Assembly (NCBI GenBank): GCA_013389015.1
Contig: JACAEE010000017.1
Location: forward strand, 1 to 64,000
Direction: 5' to 3'
Source of the DNA: Hydrogenophilaceae bacterium
Lineage (GTDB): Bacteria > Pseudomonadota > Alphaproteobacteria > Caulobacterales > Aquidulcibacteraceae
DNA length: 64,000 nucleotides
The notes below the pieces were generated by a model. That model saw nothing but the letters and a program-made list of their open reading frames with translations. It did not search any database and was not told the origin of the DNA. Position numbers and translations under genes: made by a program. Positions 50,404-60,651 of this stretch are shown here, one piece after another. Every line of letters starts with the position of its first letter. Within the stretch, counting starts at the first letter, position 1.

Positions 50404-50853
50404 TCACGCGCCGTAGAGGATGGAGATGGACTCGGCCACGCACGCCGGCCTCGTCTCGCCTTCGATCTCGATCGTGCATTCGTTCTTGATCTGCAGGCCG
50501 CCGGCCTTCGGTTCGCAGGAAAGCAGCTTCTGGCGCATGCGCACCCGCTTGCCGACGCGCACCATGTTGGTGAAGCGCACCTTGTCCGAGCCGTAATTGA
50601 TGCCGCGCGTCACGCCGGTGAAGCGCACGATCTGCGAGGCCAGGTGCGGGATGAGCGACAACGTCAGAAAGCCGTGCGCGATCGGCCCGCCCATCTCTCT
50701 GTTGGCGCGCTCGACGTCGACATGGATCCATTGATGATCGCCGGTGGCGTCCGCGAACTGGTTCACGCGTTCCTGCGTGATCTCCAGCCAATCCGAGACG
50801 CCGAGGTCCTGGCCGACAAGGCCAGGCAGATCGGCCAGCGCGACTTCCCGCAT
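50404..50853 (-). CDS. MaoC-family (R)-enoyl-CoA hydratase-like protein
   Basis: A 149-residue single hot-dog domain. The catalytic Asp and His are in FADATGDHQWIHVD and the next conserved part is GGPIAHGFLTLSLIP. Members hydrate enoyl-CoAs to (R)-3-hydroxyacyl-CoAs for polyhydroxyalkanoate or fatty acid metabolism. AAGGAGG lies right at an ATG (50859) and six bases before this one, so 50853 is the better start. It is too short for mesaconyl-CoA hydratase, which has two such domains. Confidence 0.9.
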   Translation of the reverse strand: MREVALADLPGLVGQDLGVSDWLEITQERVNQFADATGDHQWIHVDVERANREMGGPIAHGFLTLSLIPHLASQIVRFTGVTRGINYGSDKVRFTNMVRVGKRVRMRQKLLSCEPKAGGLQIKNECTIEIEGETRPACVAESISILYGA

Positions 50854-50981
50854 GCGCATCCTCCTTGCTTCAGTGCGTTCCCGACTAAGCGCGGCGTGTG
50901 ATCTTGTCGAGGCGCCCTAACGGACGAGCGCCTTCAATCGGGCGGATTCCGGCGCTGACATGGGCGCTCCATGGAGGTCCC

Positions 50982-51410
50982 ATGCGCGCGCGTGTTCTGC
51001 TTGCGGCGGCTTTGATCTGGGCGGGCGCGGGCGGCGCGCCCCTCGCCCAGGAGGAGGCGCTCTCGCCGCCGCTCACGGCCGCCGAGATTCGCGCCGCCAT
51101 CCTGGGCCATGAATTGAGCGGCGTGACCGCTGAGAGCGGGATTCCATGGATGGAGTGCATCACGCCCGAGGGCGACACGGTGTACCGCTTCGGCCCGCTC
51201 CCGGCGCAGATCGGCCGCGTGCAGGTGACGGAGGAGGGCCAGGCCTGCTTCAGCTACGCCGAGAGCGGTTTCACGCGGGAGGCGTGCTGGACGATGCGCC
51301 GCCGCGGCGAACGCCTCCAGTTCGATGACGCCGAGGGCGTCTCCGAATCCTTCCTGGTCCTCGCCCGCCCGCGGGTGAACGGCTGCTCCGCCGAGGCGCC
51401 CTCGGTCTAA
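50982..51410 (+). CDS. Hypothetical secreted protein
   Basis: A 142-residue protein with a signal peptide (RVLLAAALIWAGAGGAPLAQ) and a mature domain with four cysteines (WMECITPEG; GQACFSYAES; EACWTMRRR; VNGCSAEAP) that could form two disulfides. GGAGGT before the ATG supports the start. No family recognised. It is divergent from the MaoC operon and convergent with the barrel protein. Confidence 0.7.
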   Translation: MRARVLLAAALIWAGAGGAPLAQEEALSPPLTAAEIRAAILGHELSGVTAESGIPWMECITPEGDTVYRFGPLPAQIGRVQVTEEGQACFSYAESGFTREACWTMRRRGERLQFDDAEGVSESFLVLARPRVNGCSAEAPSV

Positions 51411-51459
51411 AGGCGGCTGCGAAGCGCGGGGGGAGCCCGCGCTTCGCCCGGCGCGCGCT

Positions 51460-52113
51460 TCAGAACCGGCGCACGGCGCCGATCATCAGCGCGTGAGAAT
51501 CGTAATCGGTGTCGTAGATGAAGCCGTCGGCGTCTTCGATCTTTGGCTCCGCGACGCTGAAATAGCGATACTCGACGTCCATCGCCCAATCGGCGCTCAG
51601 CCGGACGCGCGCGCCCGCCATGCCCTGCCAGGCGAAGCCCCAGCCGGAATCGTCGGCGATGGGCGTGATCGTCCCGTCGAAAGCGCGATCAACGAAACCT
51701 TCATGCGTCACCTGGGCCGCGCCGATCCCCAGCCCGAAATAGGGCGAGACGCGTCCCGCCCCGGCGCGCGGCGCCCAATAGCCGTTGGCCATGAACGCGA
51801 CCGAGGAGGCTTGCCCTTCGCCGCCTCCGCCGGGCGTGATGAACGCCTCGTCATTGTTGCGATAGGCGATCTCGCCTTCGATGCGGAACGTGGGCCCCAG
51901 CGCGCGCCCCACGGCGCCGGCGACGGCGAAGCCGTTGTCGAAGCTGGCGAACCGGTCCCGCTCGGAGACGTCGGGATACTCCAGCTCGGCGTCGCGCAGA
52001 TTGGTGAGCCCGGCCGAGACGCGGGCGTATCGCTCCGCCTCCTGGGCGCGCGCCCCGTGAGCGAACATCGCCGCGGCGGCGCAGGTGACGATAAGGAACG
52101 TACGCAGTGTCAT
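51460..52113 (-). CDS. Outer-membrane beta-barrel protein
   Basis: A 217-residue small barrel: signal peptide (ending HGARAQ), alternating strands with aromatic girdles (YARVSAGLTNL; FRIEGEIAYRN; VSPYFGLGIGAAQVTHEG; FAWQGMAGARVRLSADWAMDVEYRYF) and a C-terminal GAVRRF, a typical barrel-assembly signal ending in Phe. It resembles the Opa/OmpW-like 8-stranded porin-like group. No specific ligand is evident. Confidence 0.85.
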   Translation of the reverse strand: MTLRTFLIVTCAAAAMFAHGARAQEAERYARVSAGLTNLRDAELEYPDVSERDRFASFDNGFAVAGAVGRALGPTFRIEGEIAYRNNDEAFITPGGGGEGQASSVAFMANGYWAPRAGAGRVSPYFGLGIGAAQVTHEGFVDRAFDGTITPIADDSGWGFAWQGMAGARVRLSADWAMDVEYRYFSVAEPKIEDADGFIYDTDYDSHALMIGAVRRF

Positions 52114-52235
52114 GTTTGGTCCTTCCGAAAACGCGCCCGCCGGCGGCGGGTCGGGGCGGGCTTCTAGGAAGGCGCGAACAGGCGGGCTCGCCGCTGCGCG
52201 CGGGCTTTCGCCGATTCTTTGAAAAGGCTGCAGAT

Positions 52236-53273
52236 TTAAGGATTCGGCGTGGATTCCTGACCGCGTTCGCCGCGCCGATAGGCTGATGGCGTCACCCCGT
52301 AGCGGGCCAGGAAGGCGCGATTGAACGGCCCCAGCGACGCATAGCCGGAATCAAACGCGATCGCCGCGATGCCCCACTTGGCCTCTTTGGGGTCGGCGAG
52401 CCGGGCGGCGGCCTCCGCCAGCCGCCGCTCGGCCAGGAAAGCCGAGAAGTTGCGCGCCCCGCGCCGCTCCATGATGAGCCGTCGGAGCCGGTATTCGGGA
52501 ATGCCCGCCCGCGCCGCCAGCGCCGCGACCGTCAGGCCCGGCTCCCGCCAGACCGCTTCCTGGTCCATCAGCGCGTCGAGCCGGGCGAGATCGGCGGCGT
52601 CAGGATCGGCGCCGCCCCCCTCCGGCGGTCGCGGCGGCGACAACGGCAAGAGCGCCCGCTCGAACCGGAAGAAGTGCTGCGCCGCCGCCGCCATCAGTAC
52701 GATGTCGATAATCGGCGTGAGCCGGCGAAGCGCGTACGCCAGCGCCGGCGCCGCGTCGGCCAGCAGCGGCCGCGACAGCGTCACCAGCGCGAGCAAGGCG
52801 GCCACGATCAGGATGCGCCCCCGCGCCCTGATCCGCGCTTCCACCAGATCCCCGCCCGCGCCGCGGAGAAGCAGATAGAGCGCGTGCGCGATCAGCACGC
52901 CGGCAGCCGCTCTGAGCGCCGGGCCGAACGGGGCGTCCGGCCAAATGAGCCGCGCCAGCGCCAGCGCCTCCAGGACCACGAGCCCGCCCCAATGCCAGAG
53001 CCGCGGCCGGAAGCCGTCCTCGAACACGGTCCGCACCGTGCGCCAGAAGAAGAACGGGCCCGACACCGCCAGCGCCTGCGCCAGCGCCGTCCAGAACGGC
53101 CGCACCTCGAGATCGTGGAACACCCGCAGCAGCGCGAACCCGGCTACCGAAACGAACAGCCCCACGCCCGGCCAACCGGCCGGGTGGCGGTCTCGGGCGC
53201 GCCAGAACGGCCCGATCATCCAAAGCGCCGCCGCGATCAGCGCGCCATGGGCCAGAAGGTCGAGTTCGTCCAC
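52236..53273 (-). CDS. Membrane-embedded AraC-family regulator
   Basis: A 345-residue protein with six or seven membrane segments in the first 220 residues (ALIAAALWMIGPFW; GLFVSVAGFALL; FFFWRTV; GLVVLEALALARL; AAGVLIAHALYLL; ILIVAALLALVTL) followed by a cytosolic AraC DNA-binding domain. The second helix-turn-helix is clear (GIAAIAFDSGYASLGPFNRAFLARYGVTPSAYRR). Such proteins sense a signal in the membrane. GTG at 53273 with GGAG ahead fits better than an ATG 33 bases earlier. It is divergent from purL. Confidence 0.85.
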   Translation of the reverse strand: MDELDLLAHGALIAAALWMIGPFWRARDRHPAGWPGVGLFVSVAGFALLRVFHDLEVRPFWTALAQALAVSGPFFFWRTVRTVFEDGFRPRLWHWGGLVVLEALALARLIWPDAPFGPALRAAAGVLIAHALYLLLRGAGGDLVEARIRARGRILIVAALLALVTLSRPLLADAAPALAYALRRLTPIIDIVLMAAAAQHFFRFERALLPLSPPRPPEGGGADPDAADLARLDALMDQEAVWREPGLTVAALAARAGIPEYRLRRLIMERRGARNFSAFLAERRLAEAAARLADPKEAKWGIAAIAFDSGYASLGPFNRAFLARYGVTPSAYRRGERGQESTPNP

Positions 53274-53380
53274 GCCAGCTCCGCCTGCGCCGAGCGGCGC
53301 GGCCATCGGTTTACCGCGGCGGCGGCCGGAGAAAAGCGCGCGCTCTTCCCAGCGCCCGCGACGCAGGCTAAGCGGCGCCC

Positions 53381-55612
53381 ATGTCGCTTGATCCGATCGC
53401 GCCGGGAACGCTGGCGCTGGCCGAAGAATTCGGCCTTTCGCCCGCCGAGTACGAGCAGATCGTCGCGAAGCTCGGTCGCGTCCCGAACGTCACCGAGCTG
53501 GGCATCTTCTCGGTGATGTGGAGCGAGCACTGCTCCTACAAATCCTCCCGTGTGCACCTCGCCAAGCTGCCCACCAAGGCGCCGCACGTGATCTACGGCC
53601 CGGGCGAGAACGCCGGCGCCATCGATATCGGCGGCGGTCTCGCCTGCATTTTCAAGATGGAGAGCCACAACCACCCGTCCTTCATCGAGCCCTACCAGGG
53701 CGCGGCGACCGGCGTCGGCGGCATCCTGCGCGACGTCTTCACCATGGGCGCGCGCCCGGTGGCGCTGTTGAACGCGTTGCGCTTCGGCGATCCGAGCCAT
53801 CCCAAGACCCGTCGTCTTGTCGACGGCGTCGTGCGCGGCATCGGCGGCTACGGCAATTGCGTCGGCGTGCCGACCGTGGCGGGTGAGACCAATTTCCACC
53901 GCCGCTACAATGGCAACATTCTCGTCAACGCCATGTGCGTGGGCGTGGCGCCGAAGGATCGCATCTTCACCAGCGCCGCCAAGGGCGCCGGCAATCCGGT
54001 GGTCTATGTCGGCGCCAAGACGGGGCGCGACGGCATCCACGGCGCGACCATGGCCTCGGCCGAGTTCGACGATGAAGCCGAAGCGCAGCGCCCCACCGTG
54101 CAGGTCGGCGATCCGTTTCTGGAGAAGCTGCTGATCGAAGCCTGCCTCGAACTGATGGCGACGGACGCCATCATCGGCATCCAGGACATGGGCGCCGCCG
54201 GGCTCACCTCGTCGAGCGTCGAGATGGCGTCGAAGGGCGAAGCCGGCATCGAACTCGATCTCGATCGCGTGCCCGCGCGCGAAGAGGCCATGACGCCCTA
54301 CGAATTCATGCTCTCCGAAAGCCAGGAGCGCATGCTCATGGTGCTCAAGCCCGGGCGCGAAGAGCAGGCGCAGGCGATCTTCCACAAATGGGGCTTGGAC
54401 GCCGTCGTCATCGGCGTGACGACCGACACCCAGCGCCTCGTGCTGCGCTGGCACGGCCAGACCGTCTGCGATCTCCCGCTTGGTCCCCTGGCGGACGAAG
54501 CCCCGAAATACGAACGGCCCTTCGTGCGCCCTTCGGCGCGCGCGCCGGCGCGCATCGATGCGGCGGCGCTGCCGCCCGCGCCGTTCGCCGCGGCGATGGT
54601 CAAGCTCATGTCCTGCCCCGATCTCTGCTCCAAACGCTGGATCTGGGAGCAATATGATCGCCACGTCATGGCCGACACGGTGGATGATTCAGGCCAGTGC
54701 GCCGACGCCGCGATCGTGCGCTTGCACGGGACCAACCGAGCGCTCGCCATGACCAGCGACGTCACGCCCCGCTATGTCGAGGCCGATCCGTTCGAGGGCG
54801 GCAAGCAGGCGGTGGCCGAAGCCTGGCGCAATCTCTCCGCCTGCGGAGCAACGCCGCTCGCCGTCACCGACAATCTGAATTTCGGCAGCCCCCAGCGCCC
54901 CGAGATCATGGGCCAGATCGTCGCCGCGATCGAAGGCATGGCCGAGGCCTGCAGCAGCCTCGATTTCCCCGTCATCTCCGGCAATGTCAGCCTCTATAAC
55001 GAGACCAATGGCGAAGCGATCCTGCCGACGCCCACCATCGGCGGCGTCGGCCTGATCGAGAATATCGAGCGCCGCGCCGGCATCGGCGGCATGCAGGCGG
55101 GAGACCTTGTGCTCATGGTCGGCGACATGGAGGGATGGCTCGGCCAGTCCGTCGCGCTGCGCGAACTCCATGGCATGGAGGAGGGGGCGCCCCCGCCGGT
55201 CGACCTCGCCAAGGAGCGCACGCACGGCGATTTCGTCCGTGCGCTGATCGAAGAGGGGTTGGTGCGCGTCTGTCACGACGTGTCCGACGGCGGCCTCGCC
55301 TGCGCCGCCGCCGAGATGGCGCTTGAAGCCGATATCGGCCTCACCCTCGGCTATCGCGGGCCCTTGAGCGACCTTGAATTCCTCTATGGCGAGGATCAGG
55401 CGCGCTATCTCATCGCCGCCAGCCCCGAGCGCATCGCCGCCATCCAGCGCCGCGCGGAAGGCGCAGGGATTTACTGCCTCGTCGTCGGGGAAGCCGGCGG
55501 GGACGCCTTCGGCTATTTCGGCGCCATGCAGAAGACCGAGAAACTTCCCCTCGCCGATCTGCGTAAGGCTTACGAAGCCTGGCTCCCCGCCTATATGGGG
55601 GAGGCGGTCTAG
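53381..55612 (+). CDS. purL: Phosphoribosylformylglycinamidine synthase subunit PurL
   Basis: Small-type PurL (743 residues), which needs separate PurS and Pur[46 protein letters not shown] and [14 protein letters not shown] are standard, as is [14 protein letters not shown] in the second half. It converts FGAR and glutamine to FGAM in purine synthesis. No other pur gene is in the window. The ribosome site is weak. Confidence 0.97.
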   Translation: MSLDPIAPGTLALAEEFGLSPAEYEQIVAKLGRVPNVTELGIFSVMWSEHCSYKSSRVHLAKLPTKAPHVIYGPGENAGAIDIGGGLACIFKMESHNHPSFIEPYQGAATGVGGILRDVFTMGARPVALLNALRFGDPSHPKTRRLVDGVVRGIGGYGNCVGVPTVAGETNFHRRYNGNILVNAMCVGVAPKDRIFTSAAKGAGNPVVYVGAKTGRDGIHGATMASAEFDDEAEAQRPTVQVGDPFLEKLLIEACLELMATDAIIGIQDMGAAGLTSSSVEMASKGEAGIELDLDRVPAREEAMTPYEFMLSESQERMLMVLKPGREEQAQAIFHKWGLDAVVIGVTTDTQRLVLRWHGQTVCDLPLGPLADEAPKYERPFVRPSARAPARIDAAALPPAPFAAAMVKLMSCPDLCSKRWIWEQYDRHVMADTVDDSGQCADAAIVRLHGTNRALAMTSDVTPRYVEADPFEGGKQAVAEAWRNLSACGATPLAVTDNLNFGSPQRPEIMGQIVAAIEGMAEACSSLDFPVISGNVSLYNETNGEAILPTPTIGGVGLIENIERRAGIGGMQAGDLVLMVGDMEGWLGQSVALRELHGMEEGAPPPVDLAKERTHGDFVRALIEEGLVRVCHDVSDGGLACAAAEMALEADIGLTLGYRGPLSDLEFLYGEDQARYLIAASPERIAAIQRRAEGAGIYCLVVGEAGGDAFGYFGAMQKTEKLPLADLRKAYEAWLPAYMGEAV

Positions 55613-55629
55613 GACGCGCGAGGCGCACG

Positions 55630-56988
55630 ATGGCGAACTACGACTACGATCTCTTCGTCATCGGCGCCGGCTCCGGCGGCGTCCGCGCGGCGCGGTTGGC
55701 GGCGCAGTCCGGCGCCCGCGTCGCGATCGCGGAGGAACACCGCATCGGCGGCACTTGCGTGATCCGCGGCTGCGTGCCGAAGAAGCTGCTCGTCTATGGC
55801 GGCGAGTTCGGCCAGGCGTTCGAGGACGCCCGCGCCTTCGGCTGGTCCGCCGACAATGTCCGATTCGATTGGCGTACGCTGCGCGACAACGTCCAGGCCG
55901 AGGTGACGCGCCTCTCCGGCCTTTATCGCGCCAATCTCGAGAGGGCCGGCGTCGCGATCTTTGAAGAGCGCGCGGCGTTCGTCGATCCGCACCGGCTGCA
56001 GCTTGGCCGCTCGGGCCGCGTCGCCACGGCGGAGAAGATTCTGATCGCGACCGGGGGGCGCGCGCGGCCGCTCGCATGCGTCGGCGCTGATCTGGCGATC
56101 TCTTCCAACGAGGCCTTCCTGCTCGACGCCTTGCCCAAGAGCATCGCCATCGTCGGCGGCGGCTATGTCGCCGCCGAGTTCGCGACGATCTTCTCCAGCC
56201 TCGGCGTCGAGACGACGATCCTCTATCGCGGCGCCCAGATCCTGCGCGGCTTCGACGACGACATCCGCGCCTTCGCCGCAGCGGAGATGCAGCGCACGGG
56301 CGTCGCCATCCGCTGCTCCGCTGACCTGGATTCGATCGCCCGCGAGGGCGACGGCTTCGTGATCTCCTTGCGCGGCGGCGAGACGCTGCGCGCGGGCCTC
56401 GTGATGGCCGCGATCGGCCGCGATGCGAACGCCGACGGCCTCAACCTCGAAGCGGCGGGCGTTGCGCGCACCATGAACGGCCAGATCGCCGTCGACGACT
56501 ACAACCAGTCGAGCGCGCCCCACATCTTTGCATTGGGCGACGTCGCCAACCGCCTCCAACTCACCCCCGTCGCCATTCGCGAAGGCCAGGCGTTCGCGGA
56601 GACGCAATTCTACGGCCGTCCCGCCGCCTTCGATCACGCCGACGTGCCGACGGCCGTGTTCTGCCGCCCGCCGATCGCGACCGTCGGCCTCACCCAGCAT
56701 CAGGCCGAGGAGAAGTTCGGCGCCGCCGACATCTACAAGGCCGACTTCCGCCCCATGAAGCACATCCTCGCCGGCAATCCCGAGCGCGCCTTGATGAAGC
56801 TCGTCGTCCATCCCGTGACCGACCAGGTCCTCGGCGCCCACATGGTCGGCCGCGACGCGCCGGAGATCGTCCAGATGGCCGCGATTGCGGTGAAGGCGGG
56901 GATCACAAAGACGCAATGGGACGCGACCTGCGCGCTCCACCCCACGGCGGCGGAGGAATTCGTGCTGCTGCGCGAAAAGGCGCGCTGA
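55630..56988 (+). CDS. gor: Glutathione-disulfide reductase
   Basis: A 452-residue FAD/NAD(P)H disulfide reductase. The redox pair is in GGTCVIRGCVPKK (Cys43, Cys48). Nucleotide motifs are FVIGAGSGGVRAARLA and IAIVGGGYVAAEFATIF, and the C-terminal catalytic HPTAAEEFV is kept. CVIRGC is the glutathione-reductase form in alphaproteobacteria. It starts 17 bases after purL, so co-transcription is likely. Confidence 0.95.
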   Translation: MANYDYDLFVIGAGSGGVRAARLAAQSGARVAIAEEHRIGGTCVIRGCVPKKLLVYGGEFGQAFEDARAFGWSADNVRFDWRTLRDNVQAEVTRLSGLYRANLERAGVAIFEERAAFVDPHRLQLGRSGRVATAEKILIATGGRARPLACVGADLAISSNEAFLLDALPKSIAIVGGGYVAAEFATIFSSLGVETTILYRGAQILRGFDDDIRAFAAAEMQRTGVAIRCSADLDSIAREGDGFVISLRGGETLRAGLVMAAIGRDANADGLNLEAAGVARTMNGQIAVDDYNQSSAPHIFALGDVANRLQLTPVAIREGQAFAETQFYGRPAAFDHADVPTAVFCRPPIATVGLTQHQAEEKFGAADIYKADFRPMKHILAGNPERALMKLVVHPVTDQVLGAHMVGRDAPEIVQMAAIAVKAGITKTQWDATCALHPTAAEEFVLLREKAR

Positions 56989-57183
56989 GTCCGTTAACGC
57001 CTTGAAACGCGGCGCGTCTGCGCGCGCCCCGGACACGCCCTCCACAACGCCTTCTTCTTGGCGCAGACTGCCTCTAGCAGAGCGGCGGGGAAGCGGCGCG
57101 AGAGGCCGGCTTAACCAAAAACTCACTCTCCGGTCGCAACGGTTCGCCATCGCAAGACGGCGACGAGAAAAGGGGCGAGAAGC

Positions 57184-58056
57184 ATGCCCGCACGCATCGT
57201 GTCGGTGATCAATATGAAGGGCGGCGTGGGCAAGTCCACGACGACGGTGTCGCTCGCCGAGACGCTCGCGGTGCATCATCGCCGGCGCACGCTGGTGATC
57301 GATCTCGACCCCCAGACCAACGCCTCCATCATGCTCGCAGGCCCCGAGAAGTGGAACGAGCTGCGCGAGGCCGAGCGCACCCTCGACTTCTATTTCGAAG
57401 CCTATGCGCTTCAGGAAAAACCCAAGCCCTTCAAAAGCCTCGTCGAGCACAAAGTGACCGACCTGAAGGGCAAGCCCGATGTCGCGCTGTGCGCCGCCGC
57501 GCCCGAGTTCCGTATCGTCGAGCGCGATATGATAGAGAATTTCGTGAAGCGCGGCTTTCACATCGACGCGATCCAGAAATGGATCTGCGAGCGCTTCGCC
57601 CACGGCCTGCGCAGCGTCATGAACGAGACCGACGTCATTCTCGTCGATTGCCCGCCGGGCATTTCGCTCTTCGCCGAGGCCGCGCTCATCGCCGCCGACG
57701 CCATCATCGTGCCGACGATCCCGGACTATGTCTCGCGCCTGGGCCTCATCACCTTCCGCCGCCGCGCGCTCAGGCTCATCAATGAGCGGCGCGGCGGGCC
57801 GTCCAATCTCTTCGTCGTCGCCACCAAGTACGAGGACGAGATGAGCCTGCACCGCTCGGAAGCGGGCCTGCTCAAGGACAATCTGGGCGAGGCCATGTTC
57901 GACGTGCGCATCCCCCAGCACGTGGACATCGCCCGCGCCGCCGAGTGGTCTGACAGCCCGCGCACATTCGAGCAGAAATACGGGGCGATGGCGGGGACGG
58001 TCCGCAAACTCGGCGACGAGTTCGTCGCCAAGCTGGAGCTCGCGCACGCCCTATGA
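57184..58056 (+). CDS. ParA-family ATPase (orphan)
   Basis: A 290-residue ParA/MinD-type ATPase. Deviant Walker A NMKGGVGKSTTT (residues 10-21), switch I DLDPQTNASIML and Walker B VDCPPGISLF are intact. There is no ParB and no parS-like repeats here, so it is not the chromosome-partition ParA. It is too diverged in its middle part (FEAYALQEKPKPFKSLVEHK) to be a standard MipZ. ATGA couples it to the small gene that follows, which suggests a cargo-positioning pair in the style of McdAB or PpfA. Confidence 0.88.
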   Translation: MPARIVSVINMKGGVGKSTTTVSLAETLAVHHRRRTLVIDLDPQTNASIMLAGPEKWNELREAERTLDFYFEAYALQEKPKPFKSLVEHKVTDLKGKPDVALCAAAPEFRIVERDMIENFVKRGFHIDAIQKWICERFAHGLRSVMNETDVILVDCPPGISLFAEAALIAADAIIVPTIPDYVSRLGLITFRRRALRLINERRGGPSNLFVVATKYEDEMSLHRSEAGLLKDNLGEAMFDVRIPQHVDIARAAEWSDSPRTFEQKYGAMAGTVRKLGDEFVAKLELAHAL

Positions 58057-58511
58057 GCCTCAACAAAACGCTCGACCGCCTGTTCGACGAAATCCGCCGC
58101 GAGGCCAAGCGCAACCCCGCCTTCGCCGATCGGCTCGATGCGGTCCTGCGCGCCCACGCCTCGCGGAGGGAGGTCGATGAAGCCGCGGTCGCCGAGGTTG
58201 AGGCACGCGCGCCCGAGCCGGCCCCGCCCCCAAGCAAGCCCTCGTCGAAGCCCAAGCCCGCGCCTGCGCCGCCGGCGAAGGTTGCGGCCCCCGCCATCAA
58301 TCCGGTCGGCATCCTGCAGAAGGGCGGCGAGGATGCGCTCGAAGAGGCGCTCATCTCCCAGAACCGCGACGCGCTCTTGGCGCTCGTGGAGGAGCACAAT
58401 CTCGATCCCTCCGGCGAAGCCGAGCGGCTCGACCGGGAAGCCCTCCAGGCCCATGTCGTGGCCCAAGCCAAGAAGCGCGTGGAGCGGGACAAGAAGCTTT
58501 TCGACTACTGA
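58053..58511 (+). CDS. Small partner protein of the orphan ParA
   Basis: A 152-residue protein with three parts: a basic N-terminal helical part (KTLDRLFDEIRREAKRNP), a Pro/Ala/Lys linker (APEPAPPPSKPSSKPKP...) and a C-terminal helical domain (EALISQNRDALLALVEEHNLD; AQAKKRVERDKKLFDY). Start and ParA stop overlap by 4 bases. Partner proteins of orphan ParAs often have such a basic N-terminus that stimulates the ATPase, a disordered linker and a cargo-binding end. The cargo is unknown. Confidence 0.75.
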   Translation: MSLNKTLDRLFDEIRREAKRNPAFADRLDAVLRAHASRREVDEAAVAEVEARAPEPAPPPSKPSSKPKPAPAPPAKVAAPAINPVGILQKGGEDALEEALISQNRDALLALVEEHNLDPSGEAERLDREALQAHVVAQAKKRVERDKKLFDY

Positions 58512-58653
58512 TCCGGGGTGACGCCCGCGTCGCGATTTTGAGCGCGATGGCGCGCGCCCGTGACCTAGCGGCGCCTGCGACGACGCGGAGAGCGATCCCG
58601 TTTGCCCGGCCCGGTCAATGCCAGTATGCGGATGGGCGCTTTGGAGGGCCTGA

Positions 58654-60651
58654 ATGTTCGAGAAAATCCTGATCGCCAACCGCGGGGAGATCGCCGTCCG
58701 CATCATCAAGACGGCCCGCCGCCTGGGGATCAAGACAGCCCTCGTCTATTCCGAGGCCGACGCCGACAGCCTGGCCGTCGAGATGGCCGACGACAGCCTG
58801 CTGATCGGCCCTCCGCAAGCCTCCGAATCCTACTTGAACGCCGACAAGATCATCGCCGCCGCCAAGGCGATGGGCGCCGAGGCCATCCATCCGGGCTTCG
58901 GCTTTCTCTCGGAGAAGGCCGAATTCGCCGCGCGCTGCGCCAAGGAGAAGATCGTCTTCATCGGCCCCAATCCCAAGGCGATCGACGCCATGGGCGACAA
59001 GATCCAGTCGAAACTGACGGCGGAGAAGGCCGGCGTCTCCTGCGTGCCGGGCTTCATCGGCGAGATCCGGGACGTGAAGCACGCCGTGCAAATCTCCGAG
59101 GAGATCGGCTATCCGGTGATGATCAAGGCCTCCGCCGGCGGCGGCGGCAAGGGCATCCGCGTCGCCTATAGCCGTAAGGAAGTGGAGGAGGGCTTCCCCG
59201 CCGTGCGCGCCGAGGCGAAGAACGCCTTCGGCGACGACCGCATCTTTATCGAGAAGTTCGTCACCGCCCCGCGCCACATCGAAATCCAGGTGATGGGCGA
59301 CAAGCACGGCAACGTCGTGCATCTGTTCGAGCGCGAATGCTCCATCCAGCGCCGCAACCAGAAGATCATCGAAGAGGCGCCCTCTGCGCTCCTCGATGAA
59401 GAGACGCGCGCCAAGATGGGCGCACAGGCCGTCGCTCTCGCCAGGGCCGTGAACTATGACAGCGCCGGCACTGTGGAGTTCGTCGCCTCCGGCAAGGACA
59501 AGAGCTTCTACTTTCTGGAGATGAACACGCGTCTCCAGGTGGAGCATCCGGTCACCGAGATGATCACCGGCCTGGATCTTGTGGAGCTCATGATCCGCTC
59601 CGCGGCCGGCGAGAAGCTGCCCGTGAAGCAGAAGGATCTGAAGATCAAAGGCTGGGCGGTCGAAAGCCGCATCTATGCGGAGGATCCCTACCGCAACTTC
59701 CTGCCCTCGATCGGCCGGCTCCGCCGCTACCGGCCCCCCGAGGAGGGCGAGTTCGGCGATGTGCGCGTGCGCAACGACGCCGGCGTCCGCGAGGGCGACG
59801 AGATCTCGATGTTCTACGATCCCATGATCGCCAAGCTCGTGACCCATGCGCACGATCGCGAGGCCGCCATCGACGCCCAGGCCCGCGCGCTCGACAGCTT
59901 CGTCATCGAAGGCATCCAGGACAACATCCCGTTTCTCGGCGCGGTGATGGGCGAGCGCAAGTTCCGCTCCGGCGATTTCACCACCGCCTACATCAAGGAC
60001 GTCTTCCCCGACGGCTTCCACGGCGTTCGTCCGGGTCCGGAGGAAGTCGAACTGCTTTCCGCCTGCGCGGCGTTCGCCCACGCCTTGAGCGTCGAGCGCG
60101 CCCGCAAGGTGAGCGGCGCCATCGCCGCCAACGGCAAGCCCGTCGAATGGGTGATCTCCATCGGCGGCGACTATGCGCCCGCGCGCGTGACCTTGACTGA
60201 ATCCGGCGCCCTCATCGCGCTGCGCGACGGCAAGGCCAAACCCCTCGCCACCGATTGGCGCCCTGGTCAGGTCGTCATGAGCGGCGATTTCGCCGGCGAG
60301 CAATTCGCTGTGAAGATCGCCCCGCACGGCGAGGGCTTCCGCCTGCGCTATCGCGGCATCGATGTGGTCGCGATCGTCGCCAGCGCCCGCGCCGCCGAAC
60401 TGCACAAGCGCCTGCCGGTGAAGGAGCCGGCCGACACCTCCAATCTCGTGCTCTCGCCGATGCCGGGCCTCGTGGTCTCGATCGACGTGAAGCCGGGGCA
60501 GGAGGTGAAGTCGGGCGAAGGCGTCGCCATCGTCGAGGCGATGAAGATGCAGAACATCATCCGCGCCGAGCGCGATGGAATCGTCGCGAAGGTCAACGTC
60601 GCCGCCGGCGCCAGCGTCATGGCCGACGAGGTTCTGGTTGAACTGGCGTAG
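58654..60651 (+). CDS. pccA: Acetyl/propionyl-CoA carboxylase, biotin-carrying alpha subunit
   Basis: A 665-residue fusion of biotin carboxylase and biotin carrier. FEKILIANRGEIAVRIIKTARR, SAGGGGKGIRV, FLEMNTRLQVEHPVTE and the biotin lysine in EAMKMQN (Lys631) are all present, with a BT-like linker domain between. Length and sequence fit propionyl-CoA carboxylase alpha. It would convert the propionyl-CoA made by the ethylmalonyl-CoA pathway to methylmalonyl-CoA. The beta subunit gene is not in the window. GGAGGG precedes the ATG. Confidence 0.92.
   Translation: MFEKILIANRGEIAVRIIKTARRLGIKTALVYSEADADSLAVEMADDSLLIGPPQASESYLNADKIIAAAKAMGAEAIHPGFGFLSEKAEFAARCAKEKIVFIGPNPKAIDAMGDKIQSKLTAEKAGVSCVPGFIGEIRDVKHAVQISEEIGYPVMIKASAGGGGKGIRVAYSRKEVEEGFPAVRAEAKNAFGDDRIFIEKFVTAPRHIEIQVMGDKHGNVVHLFERECSIQRRNQKIIEEAPSALLDEETRAKMGAQAVALARAVNYDSAGTVEFVASGKDKSFYFLEMNTRLQVEHPVTEMITGLDLVELMIRSAAGEKLPVKQKDLKIKGWAVESRIYAEDPYRNFLPSIGRLRRYRPPEEGEFGDVRVRNDAGVREGDEISMFYDPMIAKLVTHAHDREAAIDAQARALDSFVIEGIQDNIPFLGAVMGERKFRSGDFTTAYIKDVFPDGFHGVRPGPEEVELLSACAAFAHALSVERARKVSGAIAANGKPVEWVISIGGDYAPARVTLTESGALIALRDGKAKPLATDWRPGQVVMSGDFAGEQFAVKIAPHGEGFRLRYRGIDVVAIVASARAAELHKRLPVKEPADTSNLVLSPMPGLVVSIDVKPGQEVKSGEGVAIVEAMKMQNIIRAERDGIVAKVNVAAGASVMADEVLVELA

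Noticed and set aside
55609-58047. 812-codon open frame on the minus strand across gor and parA
   Set aside because: It spans two recognisable genes and the gap between them on the other strand; no motif supports it.
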